This document shows, piece after piece, positions 1 through 9,040 of a stretch of DNA of 64,000 bases. The translations under genes and the position numbers were made by a program. This stretch comes from Maritimibacter sp. Lineage in GTDB: Bacteria; Pseudomonadota; Alphaproteobacteria; Rhodobacterales; Rhodobacteraceae. The stretch's first letter is position 1; each line of letters starts with the position of its first letter. A model generated the notes under the pieces. That model made no database searches. It was not told the DNA's origin and worked only from the letters and a program-made list of their open reading frames with translations. The DNA lies in the NCBI GenBank assembly GCA_017792445.1, contig CP051232.1:4314001-4378000 (forward strand), in the 5' to 3' direction.

Positions 1-239
1 GCGGGGTGCAACGCACCAAGTACGCGGTATTCGCGCTCGATCGCGTGGGCGCCGGGCAGGATCGGACCCGCGGGTTTCTTGCGCAGGACCATCCGCGCGT
101 CGGCATGTGTCACGAAATAGGTCGGGTTGGACTGGCCGCCCGAAATCCGCTCTACCTCCAGCCGCCCTGCCCCGAACCGTCCGTCGAGATAGCGGTGAAG
201 CGCTGCGGGATCGAAATCAAGATCGCCGGACGCGGTCAC
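1..239 (-). CDS. Phosphotransferase (APH-type kinase) family protein, partial
   Basis: The first 79 codons of a gene that runs off the left edge. The start is a GTG overlapping the stop of the upstream acyl-CoA dehydrogenase in a GTGA arrangement, so the two are translationally coupled. The visible part contains SGGQSNPTYFV, the glycine-rich nucleotide-binding loop of APH/choline-kinase-like phosphotransferases, then RMVLRKKP, which supplies the ATP-binding lysine. In the ACAD10/ACAD11 family this kinase domain is fused to an acyl-CoA dehydrogenase and phosphorylates 4-hydroxyacyl-CoA. Here the two activities appear as separate adjacent genes. The catalytic loop lies outside the window, so activity cannot be judged. 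Confidence 0.8.
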   Translation of the reverse strand, partial: MTASGDLDFDPAALHRYLDGRFGAGRLEVERISGGQSNPTYFVTHADARMVLRKKPAGPILPGAHAIEREYRVLGALHP

Positions 240-1453
240 GCCGCGCCCCCATCCGCCACGTCCCAAGACCAGAAGTCGCGGCCTTCGGCGGTCAGCGCGC
301 GTTCCAGCACCATCTTGTGAACCTCATCCGCGCCGTCGACCAGCCGGGCCTGCCGCGCGTAGCGGTAGATCCATTCCAGCGGCGTATCGCCGGAATAGCC
401 GCGCGCCCCGTTGATCTGGATCGCGGTGTCGGCGGCGCGGTGAAGCAGGTTGGCGACGTGGATCTTGGCCATCGACACCTCTTTGCGGGCGAACGAGCCC
501 TGATCCAGCGCCCACGCGGCCTTCATCACCAGAAGCCGACCCAGTTCAATCTGCATGGCGAGGTCGCCGAACATCATGCGGATGCTCTCGCGTTCTATCA
601 GCTTCTGGCCGAACCCTTCGCGCCGCTGGGCGTATTCGGTGGCGATCTCGACGCATTTCTTGGACAGGCCCAGCCAGCGCATGCAGTGGGTCAGCCGCGC
701 CACGCCCAGCCGCATCTGGGTCACCTTCAACCCGTCCCCCTCGTTCAGCAGCACATTCCCGGCGGACACTTCCAGCCCGTCGAACGCCAACTCGCAATGG
801 CCGCCGTGCTCTTCCGGTCCCATGATCGGGATCCGGCGCTTGATGGTCCAGCCGGGTTGGTCCGCGTCGAACAGGAAGGCGGTCAGCCCCTTGCGGGCGT
901 CGTCCGAGGTTTTGGCCACAAGGATGAAATGCTGCGCCTCTGCCGCGCCGGTGATGAACCACTTCTGCCCGTCGATGACATAGCGGTCCCCGTCCCGCCG
1001 CGCGGTGGTGCCGATCATCGACGGGTCAGAGCCGCCACCGGGATGCGGTTCGGTCATCGCGAAGGCCGACCGTACCTTGCCCTCGACGATGGGCGCCAGC
1101 CAGCGCGCCTTTTGTTCGGGCGTGCCCGCCGCTTCCAGCACCATCATGTTGCCGTCGTCGGGCGCTGCCGCGTTGAACACCACCGGCCCGAAGATCGAGC
1201 GCTGCATTTCCTCGTAGCAGACCGCCATGCCGACGCGGCCAAGGTCCTGCCCGCCGCTCTCTTTCTTCAGTTGCAGACACCACAAACCTTCGGCCCGTGC
1301 CTTCTCGCGCAGGCGCTCCAGCGGCCCGACGGCGATGTTCTCGTGAGCGTCATAGTTGGCGCGGTCGGCCTCGACCGGCAGGATCTCGTCCTCGACGAAA
1401 CGGGCGATGCGCGCGCGGAAATCCTCGACGCGCGGTGAAATCGTGAAATCCAA
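236..1453 (-). CDS. Acyl-CoA dehydrogenase (ACAD10/11-like)
   Basis: 405 residues, the normal length for an acyl-CoA dehydrogenase. It removes hydrogens from the alpha-beta positions of acyl-CoA using FAD. The start chosen is TTG at 1453, giving LDFTISPRVEDF; a GGAGGAG ribosome binding site sits 7 bases upstream, and no ATG fits better. The helical N-terminal domain covers about residues 1-125. The middle beta domain has the family signature AMTEP followed by GSDPS. The C-terminal helical domain has QRREGFGQKL and QINGARGYSGDTPLE, typical FAD/CoA contacts. Coupling to a kinase gene points to the branch that processes 4-hydroxyacyl-CoAs through a phosphorylated intermediate; that role is inferred from context. 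It lies downstream of urease genes on the same strand. Confidence 0.9.
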   Translation of the reverse strand: MDFTISPRVEDFRARIARFVEDEILPVEADRANYDAHENIAVGPLERLREKARAEGLWCLQLKKESGGQDLGRVGMAVCYEEMQRSIFGPVVFNAAAPDDGNMMVLEAAGTPEQKARWLAPIVEGKVRSAFAMTEPHPGGGSDPSMIGTTARRDGDRYVIDGQKWFITGAAEAQHFILVAKTSDDARKGLTAFLFDADQPGWTIKRRIPIMGPEEHGGHCELAFDGLEVSAGNVLLNEGDGLKVTQMRLGVARLTHCMRWLGLSKKCVEIATEYAQRREGFGQKLIERESIRMMFGDLAMQIELGRLLVMKAAWALDQGSFARKEVSMAKIHVANLLHRAADTAIQINGARGYSGDTPLEWIYRYARQARLVDGADEVHKMVLERALTAEGRDFWSWDVADGGAA

Positions 1454-1610
1454 GAACAGGCTCCTCCCTCTGCCGGCCCCGGCGGTGCTGGGCCGCCGTG
1501 TTCGTGGAAGCCTAGCAGAAAGAAACCCGCCGGGTCTTGCCCCTGTTGCCTGCCGCAAGGGCAAGCGTCAGAGGTCGGCCGAAGTCGCCAAAGTCAAAGC
1601 CCGTTCCGCG

Positions 1611-1913
1611 TCAGCCTCGCTTCGCGGGCATCCGGCCAAGACGGCGGGCATTCGCGCGGGTACGGCGGCGATAGGGCTTCACGGCGGCTTCCACGGTGTC
1701 GAAGGGCGGGCGGAAGGCGGTCACGGCCCCGGCGCGCAGCAGGTCGTGCCACGCCTCGACCTTTTCCAGCACCATGCGGTTGCCCTCGGTGGGCGATACC
1801 GGCCAAAGACCGGCCATCCCCATCATGCGCATGGCAATAACGCTTTGCGCCTCGGCCGTCATCGCGAGAACGCTGATCCAAAGGCCAAGGACCCGGCCGG
1901 GATGTGGGAACAT
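1611..1913 (-). CDS. Small conserved-type protein downstream of ureB
   Basis: 100 residues starting MFPHPGRVLGLW. The N-terminal third is hydrophobic (VLGLWISVLAMTAEAQSVIA), suggesting one membrane segment or amphipathic helix, followed by a basic C-terminus (KPYRRRTRANARRLGR). Proteins of this look occur in Rhodobacterales urease and polyhydroxyalkanoate neighbourhoods, but I cannot assign a function. The ATG has no good ribosome binding site of its own and overlaps the stop of a 16-codon upstream ORF (TGATG), so coupled translation is likely. A TTG six codons upstream is an alternative start. Its place between ureB and the acyl-CoA dehydrogenase is where ureC often stands. Confidence 0.6.
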   Translation of the reverse strand: MFPHPGRVLGLWISVLAMTAEAQSVIAMRMMGMAGLWPVSPTEGNRMVLEKVEAWHDLLRAGAVTAFRPPFDTVEAAVKPYRRRTRANARRLGRMPAKRG

Positions 1914-1963
1914 CAGGCGGCGCCCCCGCAAAGGCGGAACGTGGTTTCTTTACGGCTCGACAT
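1913..1963 (-). CDS. Possible 16-codon leader peptide
   Basis: A very short ORF, MSSRKETTFRLCGGAA, beginning with ATG and preceded by GAAAGGG with 7-base spacing. Its TGA overlaps the ATG of the 100-residue downstream protein. It may serve only to bring ribosomes to that start. There is no homology evidence and such ORFs can occur by chance. Confidence 0.3.
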   Translation of the reverse strand: MSSRKETTFRLCGGAA

Positions 1964-2062
1964 GGTGTCGCCCTTTCGTAGACGCCTCCCCGAGCCGGAA
2001 TATAGCCCGTCGGATCGCGGCGCCGAGTCCCTGCCTGCGCATGGCTGCCACCCGCAGGCGGA

Positions 2063-2368
2063 TTACAGCTTGCCCATGACCTTCTGATTGAAGCCGTAGA
2101 CCTCGCGCTTGCCGCCGAAGGGCACAAGCTGCACCTCGCGGGTCTGGCCGGGCTCGAAGCGCACGGCGGTTCCGGCGGCGATGTCCAGCCGCAGACCCTT
2201 TGCCGCGTCGCGGTCGAAATCCAGCGCGCTGTTGGTTTCGGCAAAGTGATAATGGCTGCCCACCTGCACCGGACGGTCGCCGGTGTTGGACACGGACAGC
2301 GTAATCGCCTCGGCCCCCTCGTTGAGGGTGATCTCGCCGTCGGCGGTCATGATTTCACCTGGAATCAT
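2063..2368 (-). CDS. ureB: Urease subunit beta
   Basis: 101 residues, the usual length for a free-standing beta subunit. It starts [13 protein letters not shown] and carries the family hallmark [10 protein letters not shown] around residue 37, then GKREVYGFN near the C-terminus. It is a structural subunit of the nickel urease that hydrolyses urea to ammonia and carbon dioxide in the cytoplasm. An AGGAG site stands 7-8 bases before the ATG. It is fourth in the visible operon ureD-ureA-orf-ureB. The catalytic alpha subunit gene ureC is not found downstream within the window. Confidence 0.95.
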   Translation of the reverse strand: MIPGEIMTADGEITLNEGAEAITLSVSNTGDRPVQVGSHYHFAETNSALDFDRDAAKGLRLDIAAGTAVRFEPGQTREVQLVPFGGKREVYGFNQKVMGKL

Positions 2369-2408
2369 GCGGGGTCTCCTGTGAGGAAAATCGTCATTTC
2401 AGCAGCCA

Positions 2409-2684
2409 TCATCCCTTGGACCCCGGCCACTTGTCGCCCATCAGCTTGGGCAGAACCAGACCGACGCAGGCGCCCAGCATCAGCGGGATCGCATCGCCAT
2501 CCGAAAAAAGCTCGGCAAGGATCGCGGCGGCCAGAAGGCTGGCCAGCACCGTGGCAAGACGCAGCTCGCCACCGGAAAAGCGGATCTCGGCCATGAACAG
2601 GTTCTCAAGCCCGCGTTTCACGTAGGGCTCGGCCTTGTCGACCAGAACCAGCGCCAGGACGCCAAGGATGAAGGTCAGGATCAT
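2409..2684 (-). CDS. Small membrane protein within the urease operon
   Basis: 91 residues with an N-terminal hydrophobic segment (ILTFILGVLALVLVD) and two further hydrophobic stretches at about 42-58 and 67-82, ending in a charged tail. It stands between ureA and ureB, 11 bases after ureA, with a GGAGG ribosome binding site. A small unknown membrane orf at this point is a familiar feature of rhodobacterial urease operons. It has no recognised enzymatic motif. A role in urease maturation or nickel/urea transport is possible but only suggested by position. Confidence 0.75.
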   Translation of the reverse strand: MILTFILGVLALVLVDKAEPYVKRGLENLFMAEIRFSGGELRLATVLASLLAAAILAELFSDGDAIPLMLGACVGLVLPKLMGDKWPGSKG

Positions 2685-2695
2685 CGCCGCCTCCG

Positions 2696-2998
2696 TCAGC
2701 GGATGGGATGGTGCACCGTAACCAGCTTGGTGCCGTCCGGGAAGGTCGCCTCGACCTGCACGTCATGGATCATCTCGGCGATGCCTTCCATGCACTGGTC
2801 GGCGGTGACCACATGGGCGCCCGCCTGCATCAGGTCGGCGACCGTGCGGCCGTCGCGCGCGCCCTCGACCACGAAATCGGTGATCAGGGCGATCGCCTCG
2901 GGGTGGTTCAGCTTCACCCCCCGTTCCAGCCGGCCCCGTGCCACCATCGCTGCCAGCGATACCAGCAGCTTGTCCTTTTCCCGCGGCGTCAGGTTCAT
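2696..2998 (-). CDS. ureA: Urease subunit gamma
   Basis: 100 residues, full length for the gamma subunit. It starts [20 protein letters not shown], contains [21 protein letters not shown] and ends with the family signature [11 protein letters not shown]. Together with UreB and UreC it forms the urease trimer-of-trimers. The gene begins 10 bases after the end of ureD and is clearly part of the same transcription unit. Confidence 0.96.
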   Translation of the reverse strand: MNLTPREKDKLLVSLAAMVARGRLERGVKLNHPEAIALITDFVVEGARDGRTVADLMQAGAHVVTADQCMEGIAEMIHDVQVEATFPDGTKLVTVHHPIR

Positions 2999-3008
2999 GT
3001 GTCCTCCG

Positions 3009-3836
3009 TCAGATCTGCCAGACGCGGGGCAAGGGCCCCGGTCTCAGGGTCATAAGCACCTGCGCCACCAACCGGCGCAGGGGAAATCCATCTTGGGCCA
3101 GCGCGCGCACGACGCACTTGCCATCCCAGCCGCTTGCCGCCGCCTCGACGCCGTCGGCGTCCAGCACCGCGCGCACCCGGTTCAGCGCATCCTCGGCGCC
3201 CTTCGCGACAAGCGCAACCGTCGCAAGCGCCCGCGCGCCGCCCAGAACCGCGTGCCCCGGTCCGGCCGCCAGCGCGGCATCGGTCAGGCGCAGCGGCTCC
3301 AGCAGCACCGGCGCGCCGTCGCGGGTCACTTCGCGGCGGTCGGTCACGTCCAGCGTGGTCAGCGTCTCGCCCATCGCGGCGCGGCCCAGCACCAGCGTCT
3401 CGACCGTCAGGCAGGTGGCGTCGCCCGCAAGCGCGATACGGGTCCGCCGATGCAATGCCGAGCGTTGGAACAGGATCGTTTCCTGCGGCAGCCAGTCGAC
3501 CGAGGCGCCCGCGCCCGCGCGGATATCGACATCCAGCGATGCGTGCCCGGCAGAGGCGGCATAGGCGCGCTCGGCGGTCTGGGTCGTTGCCGTCACCCGG
3601 CAGCCCGCCCCCACGTCGAGCGAGAACCGCATATCGTCGCCGCCCGTCAGACCGCCTGCGGTGTTCAGAAACACCACCTCGGGCGTTTCGGAATGCGCCC
3701 GTGGCAGCATCGCCTTGGCCGAGCCCGACTGGTGCAGGTCCTTCAGCCGCACCCTGCCCCGGTCCATTGCAAAGGACACCGCCGCCCGGCCTCGGGCGCG
3801 CTGCATCTGCGGAGCGGAAAGGGTTTCGTCGTACAT
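3009..3836 (-). CDS. ureD: Urease accessory protein UreD
   Basis: 275 residues, normal for UreD, the scaffold that binds apo-urease and recruits UreF/UreG for nickel insertion. Signatures are [11 protein letters not shown] at about residues 52-62, [10 protein letters not shown] near 80 and LPQETILFQ near 110. The reading frame stays open upstream, but the ATG giving [16 protein letters not shown] fits the family N-terminus and avoids overlap with the divergent pyrC. As first gene of the minus-strand operon its promoter should lie in the 211-base gap before pyrC, where I see no convincing -35/-10 pair. Confidence 0.93.
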   Translation of the reverse strand: MYDETLSAPQMQRARGRAAVSFAMDRGRVRLKDLHQSGSAKAMLPRAHSETPEVVFLNTAGGLTGGDDMRFSLDVGAGCRVTATTQTAERAYAASAGHASLDVDIRAGAGASVDWLPQETILFQRSALHRRTRIALAGDATCLTVETLVLGRAAMGETLTTLDVTDRREVTRDGAPVLLEPLRLTDAALAAGPGHAVLGGARALATVALVAKGAEDALNRVRAVLDADGVEAAASGWDGKCVVRALAQDGFPLRRLVAQVLMTLRPGPLPRVWQI

Positions 3837-4047
3837 CTGGCGTTCTGTCTTTGGCGTCCAAGGCTTAGGCGGCGGCTCGACCGCCCGCAATCGCCCCGCT
3901 GAATGCCCCGGCCCGATGCCCGGCGCGCCCGGCGGAGCGGGCTGATTTCCCACGCAGATTGCCCAAACCCGGGGCGGTTTGTGAAGCCCTGCCGTGAAGA
4001 CCGGTTTCGGATGGCGCCGCCTGTGGCTTTGCGCTATGGCCTCGGCC

Positions 4048-5082
4048 ATGACCGAAAGCCTCACGATCCGCCGCCCCGACGACTGGCACCTGCACCTGCG
4101 CGACGGCGCGATGCTGGAGGGCGTGCTGCCCGAAACCGCCCGTCATTTCGCCCGCGCCATCATCATGCCGAACCTCGTGCCCCCGGTGGTGCGGGGCGAC
4201 GACGCCATGGCCTATCGCGACCGGATCATGGCCGCCCTGCCCGACGGCATGGCGTTCGAGCCGCTGATGACGCTGTACCTGACCGAGGCGACCGATCCCG
4301 CCGACGTGGCCGCCGCCGCGGCCAGCGGGCTGGTCAAGGCGGTCAAGCTGTACCCGGCCGGGGCGACCACCAATTCCGCCAGCGGCGTCAAGGACTTCGA
4401 CAAGGTGCGCGGGGTGCTTGAGAAGATGGCCGAGATCGGCCTGCCGCTGTGCACCCATGGCGAAGTGACCACGCCCGAGGTCGACATTTTCGACCGCGAG
4501 GCGGTGTTCATCGACCGCGTGCTGGACCCGATCCGCAAGTCCACCCCCGGCCTGCGCGTGGTGATGGAGCACATCACCACGAAGAACGGCGTCGACTACG
4601 TCAAATCGCAGGACGACATGGGCGCGACGATCACGACGCACCACCTTGTCATCAACCGCAACCACATCCTCGTGGGCGGGATCAAGCCGCACTACTACTG
4701 CCTTCCGGTGGCCAAGCGCGAAGAGCATCGCGTGGCGCTGGTCGAGGCGGCCACCAGTGGCGCGGGCCCGTTCTTCCTTGGCACTGACAGCGCTCCGCAT
4801 ATCGACGCGCTGAAGGAACACGCCTGCGGCTGCGCCGGCTGCTTCACCGCGACCAACACCCTGTCGGTGCTGGCCGAGGTGTTCGAGAAAGCGGGCGCGC
4901 TGGACCGGCTGGAGGCCTTCACCTCGCTGAACGGTCCCGCGTTCTACCGCCTGCCGGTGAACGACGAGACGGTGACGCTGACCAAGGGCGGCGCCGTGGA
5001 CTATCCCGCGAAGATCGAAACCGGCGCGGGCCCGGTGACCGTGTTCGACCCCGGTTTCCCGCTCCATTGGTCCGTCGCGTAA
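4048..5082 (+). CDS. pyrC: Dihydroorotase (class II, PyrC)
   Basis: 344 residues, the size of the homodimeric PyrC type. It catalyses reversible cyclisation of carbamoyl-aspartate to dihydroorotate in pyrimidine synthesis. Metal site residues are visible: WHLHLRDG (HxH) near residue 12, the lysine to be carboxylated in KAVKLYPAG near 99, CTHGE near 137, a histidine in MEHIT, and the catalytic aspartate in GTDSAPH near 248. The ATG at 4048 gives [13 protein letters not shown]; an in-frame ATG at 4036 would add four residues. pyrE follows after 30 bases. Confidence 0.96.
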   Translation: MTESLTIRRPDDWHLHLRDGAMLEGVLPETARHFARAIIMPNLVPPVVRGDDAMAYRDRIMAALPDGMAFEPLMTLYLTEATDPADVAAAAASGLVKAVKLYPAGATTNSASGVKDFDKVRGVLEKMAEIGLPLCTHGEVTTPEVDIFDREAVFIDRVLDPIRKSTPGLRVVMEHITTKNGVDYVKSQDDMGATITTHHLVINRNHILVGGIKPHYYCLPVAKREEHRVALVEAATSGAGPFFLGTDSAPHIDALKEHACGCAGCFTATNTLSVLAEVFEKAGALDRLEAFTSLNGPAFYRLPVNDETVTLTKGGAVDYPAKIETGAGPVTVFDPGFPLHWSVA

Positions 5083-5112
5083 CAACAGCCCCCACACGAA
5101 AGGCAGCCCCTG

Positions 5113-5787
5113 ATGATCCCCACCTCGTTCCCCTCCAAGGAAGAAATCGCCCGCCTGTCGGCGCAGATGCTGCTGGAGATCGGCGCGGTGGATTTCAATG
5201 CGCGCGAGCCTTTCACCTATGCCTCGGGCCTTAAGGGTCCGACCTATGTCGACTGCCGCCGCATCATCTCGTTCCCGCGCGTGCGGGCGACGCTGATGGA
5301 TTTCCTTGCGGTGACGGTGATGCGCGAGGCCGGGTTCGAGGCCTTCGACAACGTCGCGGGCGGCGAGACGGCGGGTATCCCGTTCGGCGCGATGGTGGCG
5401 GAACGCCTTGGTCTGCCGATGACCTACGTGCGCAAGAAGCCCAAAGGCTACGGCCGCAACGCGCGGATCGAGGGCGTGATGACCGAGGGCCAGCGCGTCC
5501 TGCTGGTCGAGGACCTGACGACCGACGGCGGCAGCAAGCTGTCCTTCGTCGACGCGATCCGCGACACCGGCGCGACCTGCGGGCATACAGCGGTGATCTT
5601 CTACTACGGCATCTTCCCGGAAACCGTGAAAACGCTGGGCGATCACGGCGTTGCGCTGCACTCGCTTTGCACCTGGTGGGACGTTCTGGCCCACGCTCGC
5701 GAGATCGAGGCGTTCGACACGGAGACGCTGGCCGAGGTCGAGGAATTCCTCACACAGCCGCGCGCCTGGCAGGCTGCGCACAAATAA
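5113..5787 (+). CDS. pyrE: Orotate phosphoribosyltransferase
   Basis: 224 residues. It transfers phosphoribose from PRPP to orotate, giving OMP, the step after dihydroorotate oxidation. The PRPP-binding signature is [14 protein letters not shown] at about residues 133-146, preceded by [10 protein letters not shown], the flexible catalytic loop lysines. Substrate contacts include [19 protein letters not shown] in the N-terminal part. It is co-directional with pyrC 30 bases upstream and is followed by a weak hairpin, so pyrCE probably form a unit separate from dnaB. Confidence 0.95.
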   Translation: MIPTSFPSKEEIARLSAQMLLEIGAVDFNAREPFTYASGLKGPTYVDCRRIISFPRVRATLMDFLAVTVMREAGFEAFDNVAGGETAGIPFGAMVAERLGLPMTYVRKKPKGYGRNARIEGVMTEGQRVLLVEDLTTDGGSKLSFVDAIRDTGATCGHTAVIFYYGIFPETVKTLGDHGVALHSLCTWWDVLAHAREIEAFDTETLAEVEEFLTQPRAWQAAHK

Positions 5788-5793
5788 TCACAC

Positions 5794-5813
5794 ACCGGCA
5801 AGACCCCGCCGGT
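5794..5813 (+). terminator. Weak hairpin after pyrE
   Basis: A 6-bp perfect stem ACCGGC/GCCGGT with an 8-base loop lies 6 bases after the pyrE stop. A short TTTT run follows only 14 bases later, so this is a poor intrinsic terminator and may only slow polymerase. The rest of the 242-base gap to dnaB holds no gene. Confidence 0.35.
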
Positions 5814-6029
5814 TCGCGTGTGGACCTTTTGTGAAAAGATCCTCCACAGAATCGGGTCGATGGTCTATATGTGGTCTCAACGCGGGCGGGTCTTGCCAGA
5901 TCTGGAAACACGCGACCTCGGAGGCAGCACAGCGGCGGGTTACCAACCGGGTTATCCCCGCATTTTTCCAGATAGGACGAACCGTCCGGCTAGGCTATGA
6001 GGGCCGAACCGACGGGACAGAGGTGAGGA

Positions 6030-7541
6030 ATGAACGAGATAACTGCCATCCGGCAGACGGGTAGCGAGTCCGACAACGGCACCGAGCAGGCCGAGGACAC
6101 TCTCCCGCACAACATCGAGGCCGAGCAGCAGCTTCTGGGCGCGATCCTGACGAACAACGAGTCGTTCGACAAGGTCAGCGCCATCGTGAAGCCGCAGCAT
6201 TTCTACGACCCCGTGCACCAACGCATTTTCGAGGTGGCCGCCGCGCGGATCGCCAAGAACGCGCTGGCCTCGCCGGTGACGCTGAAGGCGTTCCTTGAAG
6301 ACGACGAGGGTCTGAAGGAACTGGGTGGCGGTGCCTATCTGGTGCGTCTTGCCGGTGCGGCGATCTCGACCTTCGCGGTGCGCGACTATGCGCAGATGAT
6401 CTATGATCTCGCCATCCGGCGCGAGCTAATCAGGCTGGGTCAGGACATCGCGGCGAAGGCGAAGAAGGTCGACGTGGCGTCCGAGCCCCGCGAACAGATC
6501 GTCGAGGCGGAACAGCAGCTGTACACGCTGGGCGAACAGGGACAGGCCGAGCGCGGCTTCCAGTCGTTCCTGCGCGCCGTCACGGACGCGGTGAACGTGG
6601 CGAACGCCGCCTACCAGCGCGAGGGCGGCCTTGCCGGTGTCTCGACCGGCCTGATCGACATGGACAAGAAGCTGGGCGGCCTGCACAAGTCGGACCTTCT
6701 GATCCTCGCCGGTCGTCCGTCGATGGGGAAAACCTCGCTGGCCACCAACATCGCCTTCAACGTGGCCAAGGCCTACAAGAAGGGCCTGCTGCCCGACGGC
6801 ACCGAGGGTACGGTGGATGGCGGTGTCGTGGGTTTCTTCTCGCTCGAAATGTCGGCGGAACAGCTGGCCGCGCGTATTCTTGCGGAGGCCTCGGAAATCT
6901 CGTCGCACCAGATCCGTCAGGGCGACATGACCGAAAGCGAGTTCCGCCGCTTCGTGGAAGCCGCGAAATCGCTGGAAGCCTGTCCGCTTTACATCGACGA
7001 CACGCCCGCCATCCCGATCAGCCAGTTGGCGGCGCGCTGCCGCCGTCTGAAGCGGACGCACGGGCTGGACGTTATCATCGTCGACTACCTGCAGCTGGTG
7101 CGCGGCCAGTCCGACAACCGGGTGCAGGAGATCGCGGAAATCTCCATGGGTCTCAAGGCCGTGGCGAAGGAACTTAACGTGCCGGTGATCGCCCTGTCGC
7201 AGCTTTCGCGTCAGGTCGAAAGCCGCGAGGACAAGCGGCCGCAGCTGTCGGACCTTCGGGAATCGGGCTCGATCGAGCAGGACGCGGACGTCGTGATGTT
7301 CGTGTTCCGCGAGGAATACTACGTCGAACGCGAAAAGCCGTCGGACGACAAGCTGGAAGAAATGGCGGCGTGGCAGGAACGGATGAGCCGCCTGCACGCC
7401 AAGGCCGAAGTCATCATCGGCAAACAGCGTCACGGTCCCATCGGCACCGTGGAGCTGAGCTTCGAGGCCCAGTTCACCCGCTTCGGCAACCTGGTGAAGC
7501 CGTGGCAGGACGGCGGCGGCCACGGTGGCGACGACTACTGA
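6030..7541 (+). CDS. dnaB: Replicative DNA helicase DnaB
   Basis: 503 residues, the standard length. The N-terminal primase-interaction domain starts at about residue 28 with LPHNIEAEQQLLGAIL. The RecA-like helicase domain begins near residue 200 with GLAGVSTGLIDMDKKLGGL and has Walker A GRPSMGKTS, Walker B VIIVDYLQL and the DnaB signature LSQLSRQVESREDKRP. No intein or insertion interrupts the P-loop. It unwinds DNA at the replication fork. A perfect terminator follows. The gene is co-directional with pyrCE but has its own 242-base upstream region. Confidence 0.97.
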   Translation: MNEITAIRQTGSESDNGTEQAEDTLPHNIEAEQQLLGAILTNNESFDKVSAIVKPQHFYDPVHQRIFEVAAARIAKNALASPVTLKAFLEDDEGLKELGGGAYLVRLAGAAISTFAVRDYAQMIYDLAIRRELIRLGQDIAAKAKKVDVASEPREQIVEAEQQLYTLGEQGQAERGFQSFLRAVTDAVNVANAAYQREGGLAGVSTGLIDMDKKLGGLHKSDLLILAGRPSMGKTSLATNIAFNVAKAYKKGLLPDGTEGTVDGGVVGFFSLEMSAEQLAARILAEASEISSHQIRQGDMTESEFRRFVEAAKSLEACPLYIDDTPAIPISQLAARCRRLKRTHGLDVIIVDYLQLVRGQSDNRVQEIAEISMGLKAVAKELNVPVIALSQLSRQVESREDKRPQLSDLRESGSIEQDADVVMFVFREEYYVEREKPSDDKLEEMAAWQERMSRLHAKAEVIIGKQRHGPIGTVELSFEAQFTRFGNLVKPWQDGGGHGGDDY

Positions 7542-7571
7542 TACAAAAGGCAGACCAACGAGCAGACGACA

Positions 7572-7600
7572 ACGGGGAGCCCCAGCGGCTCCCCGTTTTT
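7572..7600 (+). terminator. Intrinsic terminator of dnaB
   Basis: A perfect 10-bp GC-rich stem, ACGGGGAGCC/GGCTCCCCGT, with a 5-base loop, directly followed by a T run (TTTTT). It begins 31 bases after the dnaB stop. This is one of the most canonical rho-independent terminators in the window. Confidence 0.92.
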
Positions 7601-7658
7601 CTGTTCGGCTGTGGATCGTGACGCGGCGGGGCCGATCTTGCGCCGGCCCCTGCGGGCG

Positions 7659-8804
7659 TCAGTGAACTGCGGCCGGCTCCGTCACCGTGTCCTGCGCGGC
7701 GTCTTCCGCATCCGCCTCGGCCCGTTCGCGGGCGTTCCAGCGGATCGAGGACCACAGCGCGAACCCGATCATCGCGGCACCGCCAAGGCCGGTTATGACC
7801 TCGGGAATATGCACCTGCGACTGCGCGAACATGATGATCGACAGCGTGAAGATCGCGTAGAACGCACCGTGCTCAAGGAAACGGTACTCGGCCAGGGTCC
7901 CGTTCTCGACCAGCATGATCGTCATGGACCGCACGTACATCGCCCCGATGCCAAGGCCGATGGCGATGACGAACAGGTTCTGGCTTAGCGCGAAGGCCCC
8001 GATCACCCCGTCGAAGCTGAAGGACGCGTCCAGCACCTCGAGGTAAAGGAACGCGCCAAGACCGCCACGCACGGCCGTCTTCTGCGCCTCTTGCGTGCTG
8101 TCCAGAAGGCCGCCCACGACCTCGACCAGCAGGAAGGTCAGCAGGCCCCAGATGGCGGCGCTGAAGAACACCGTGCGCTCGGCGCCTTCCAGCAGGCTGG
8201 AGAAGCCCATCACGAACAGCAGGGCGATCGCGACCTCGACGCCGCGGATGGTGGCGTATTTGGTCATCCGCGATTCCAGCCAGCGCACCCAATGCACGTC
8301 TTTCTCGTGGTCGAAGAAGAACGACAGGCCCACCATCATCAGGAAGGTTCCGCCAAAGGCCGCGATGGGCAGGTGCGCCTCGTGCATGATCCGGGCGTAT
8401 TCCTCGGGCTGCCCGGCGGCCAGCACGATGGCTTCCCAAGGGCCGATCTTCGCGGCGATCACAACGATCAGCAGCGGGAACACGATCCGCATGCCGAACA
8501 CGGCGATCAGGATGCCCCAAGTCAGGAACCTGCGCTGCCATTCCGGGCGCATGGTCTTCAGCTTGTTGGCGTTCACGATGGCGTTGTCGAAGGACAGCGA
8601 GATTTCCAGCACCGCCAGCACGGCGCAGATGAAGAGGATCGAGCCGGTGCCCGCAAGCGTCCCCGTGGTCTGCCAGCCGAGGAAAGCGCCAAGCGCAAGG
8701 CCGGCGGCGGTCACCACGAAGGCCCACTTGAGGTACGAAAGCATGGATCGCTGACCCACGGCACCTGCCGCGGTCTGGCCCTGGGGGCGAGTTCCTTGTG
8801 TCAT
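7659..8804 (-). CDS. DUF475 family integral membrane protein (TerC superfamily)
   Basis: 381 residues with about nine hydrophobic segments. The diagnostic features are ISLSFDNAIVNANKL near residue 70 and the related repeat DASFSFDGVIGAFA near 265; both are acidic intramembrane motifs shared with TerC-type proteins, suggesting metal ion handling. The substrate is unknown. ATG at 8804 has only a weak GGA site; an internal ATG at 8744 (MLSYLKWAFV) is a plausible alternative and would start just before the first membrane span. It is a single-gene unit, convergent with dnaB and divergent from the thiamine cluster. Confidence 0.85.
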   Translation of the reverse strand: MTQGTRPQGQTAAGAVGQRSMLSYLKWAFVVTAAGLALGAFLGWQTTGTLAGTGSILFICAVLAVLEISLSFDNAIVNANKLKTMRPEWQRRFLTWGILIAVFGMRIVFPLLIVVIAAKIGPWEAIVLAAGQPEEYARIMHEAHLPIAAFGGTFLMMVGLSFFFDHEKDVHWVRWLESRMTKYATIRGVEVAIALLFVMGFSSLLEGAERTVFFSAAIWGLLTFLLVEVVGGLLDSTQEAQKTAVRGGLGAFLYLEVLDASFSFDGVIGAFALSQNLFVIAIGLGIGAMYVRSMTIMLVENGTLAEYRFLEHGAFYAIFTLSIIMFAQSQVHIPEVITGLGGAAMIGFALWSSIRWNARERAEADAEDAAQDTVTEPAAVH

Positions 8805-9040
8805 GTTGAAGTGTATCCAGGCGGCTGGAACAAAACTGGTGCCGACATCACGGAAGCGCCGCCACTTCCGCCAGAGGGGCCCGGTCACCGGTTATACGCG
8901 CCAACGGCCGCCATGCGGCACGGGCTGCGTGCCCGCGAACCTAGGTTACCTTAAGGGACTTAGCAACTGGCATTTCGCGGTTTTGGGGCAGTCATCCGGG
9001 GGCCGTTGACATTCGCGCCGCGATGGCAGAGCGTGCGGCT

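Noticed and set aside
5843-5871. TCCACA-N17-TATATG as a dnaB promoter
   Set aside because: The -35 matches only 4 of 6 and the leader would be about 155 bases; not strong enough to list as a feature.
5952-5960. TTATCCCCG, similar to a DnaA box, upstream of dnaB
   Set aside because: Only 7 of 9 positions match and it is single; there is no cluster of boxes, no AT-rich unwinding element and no dnaA or parAB nearby, so not an origin.
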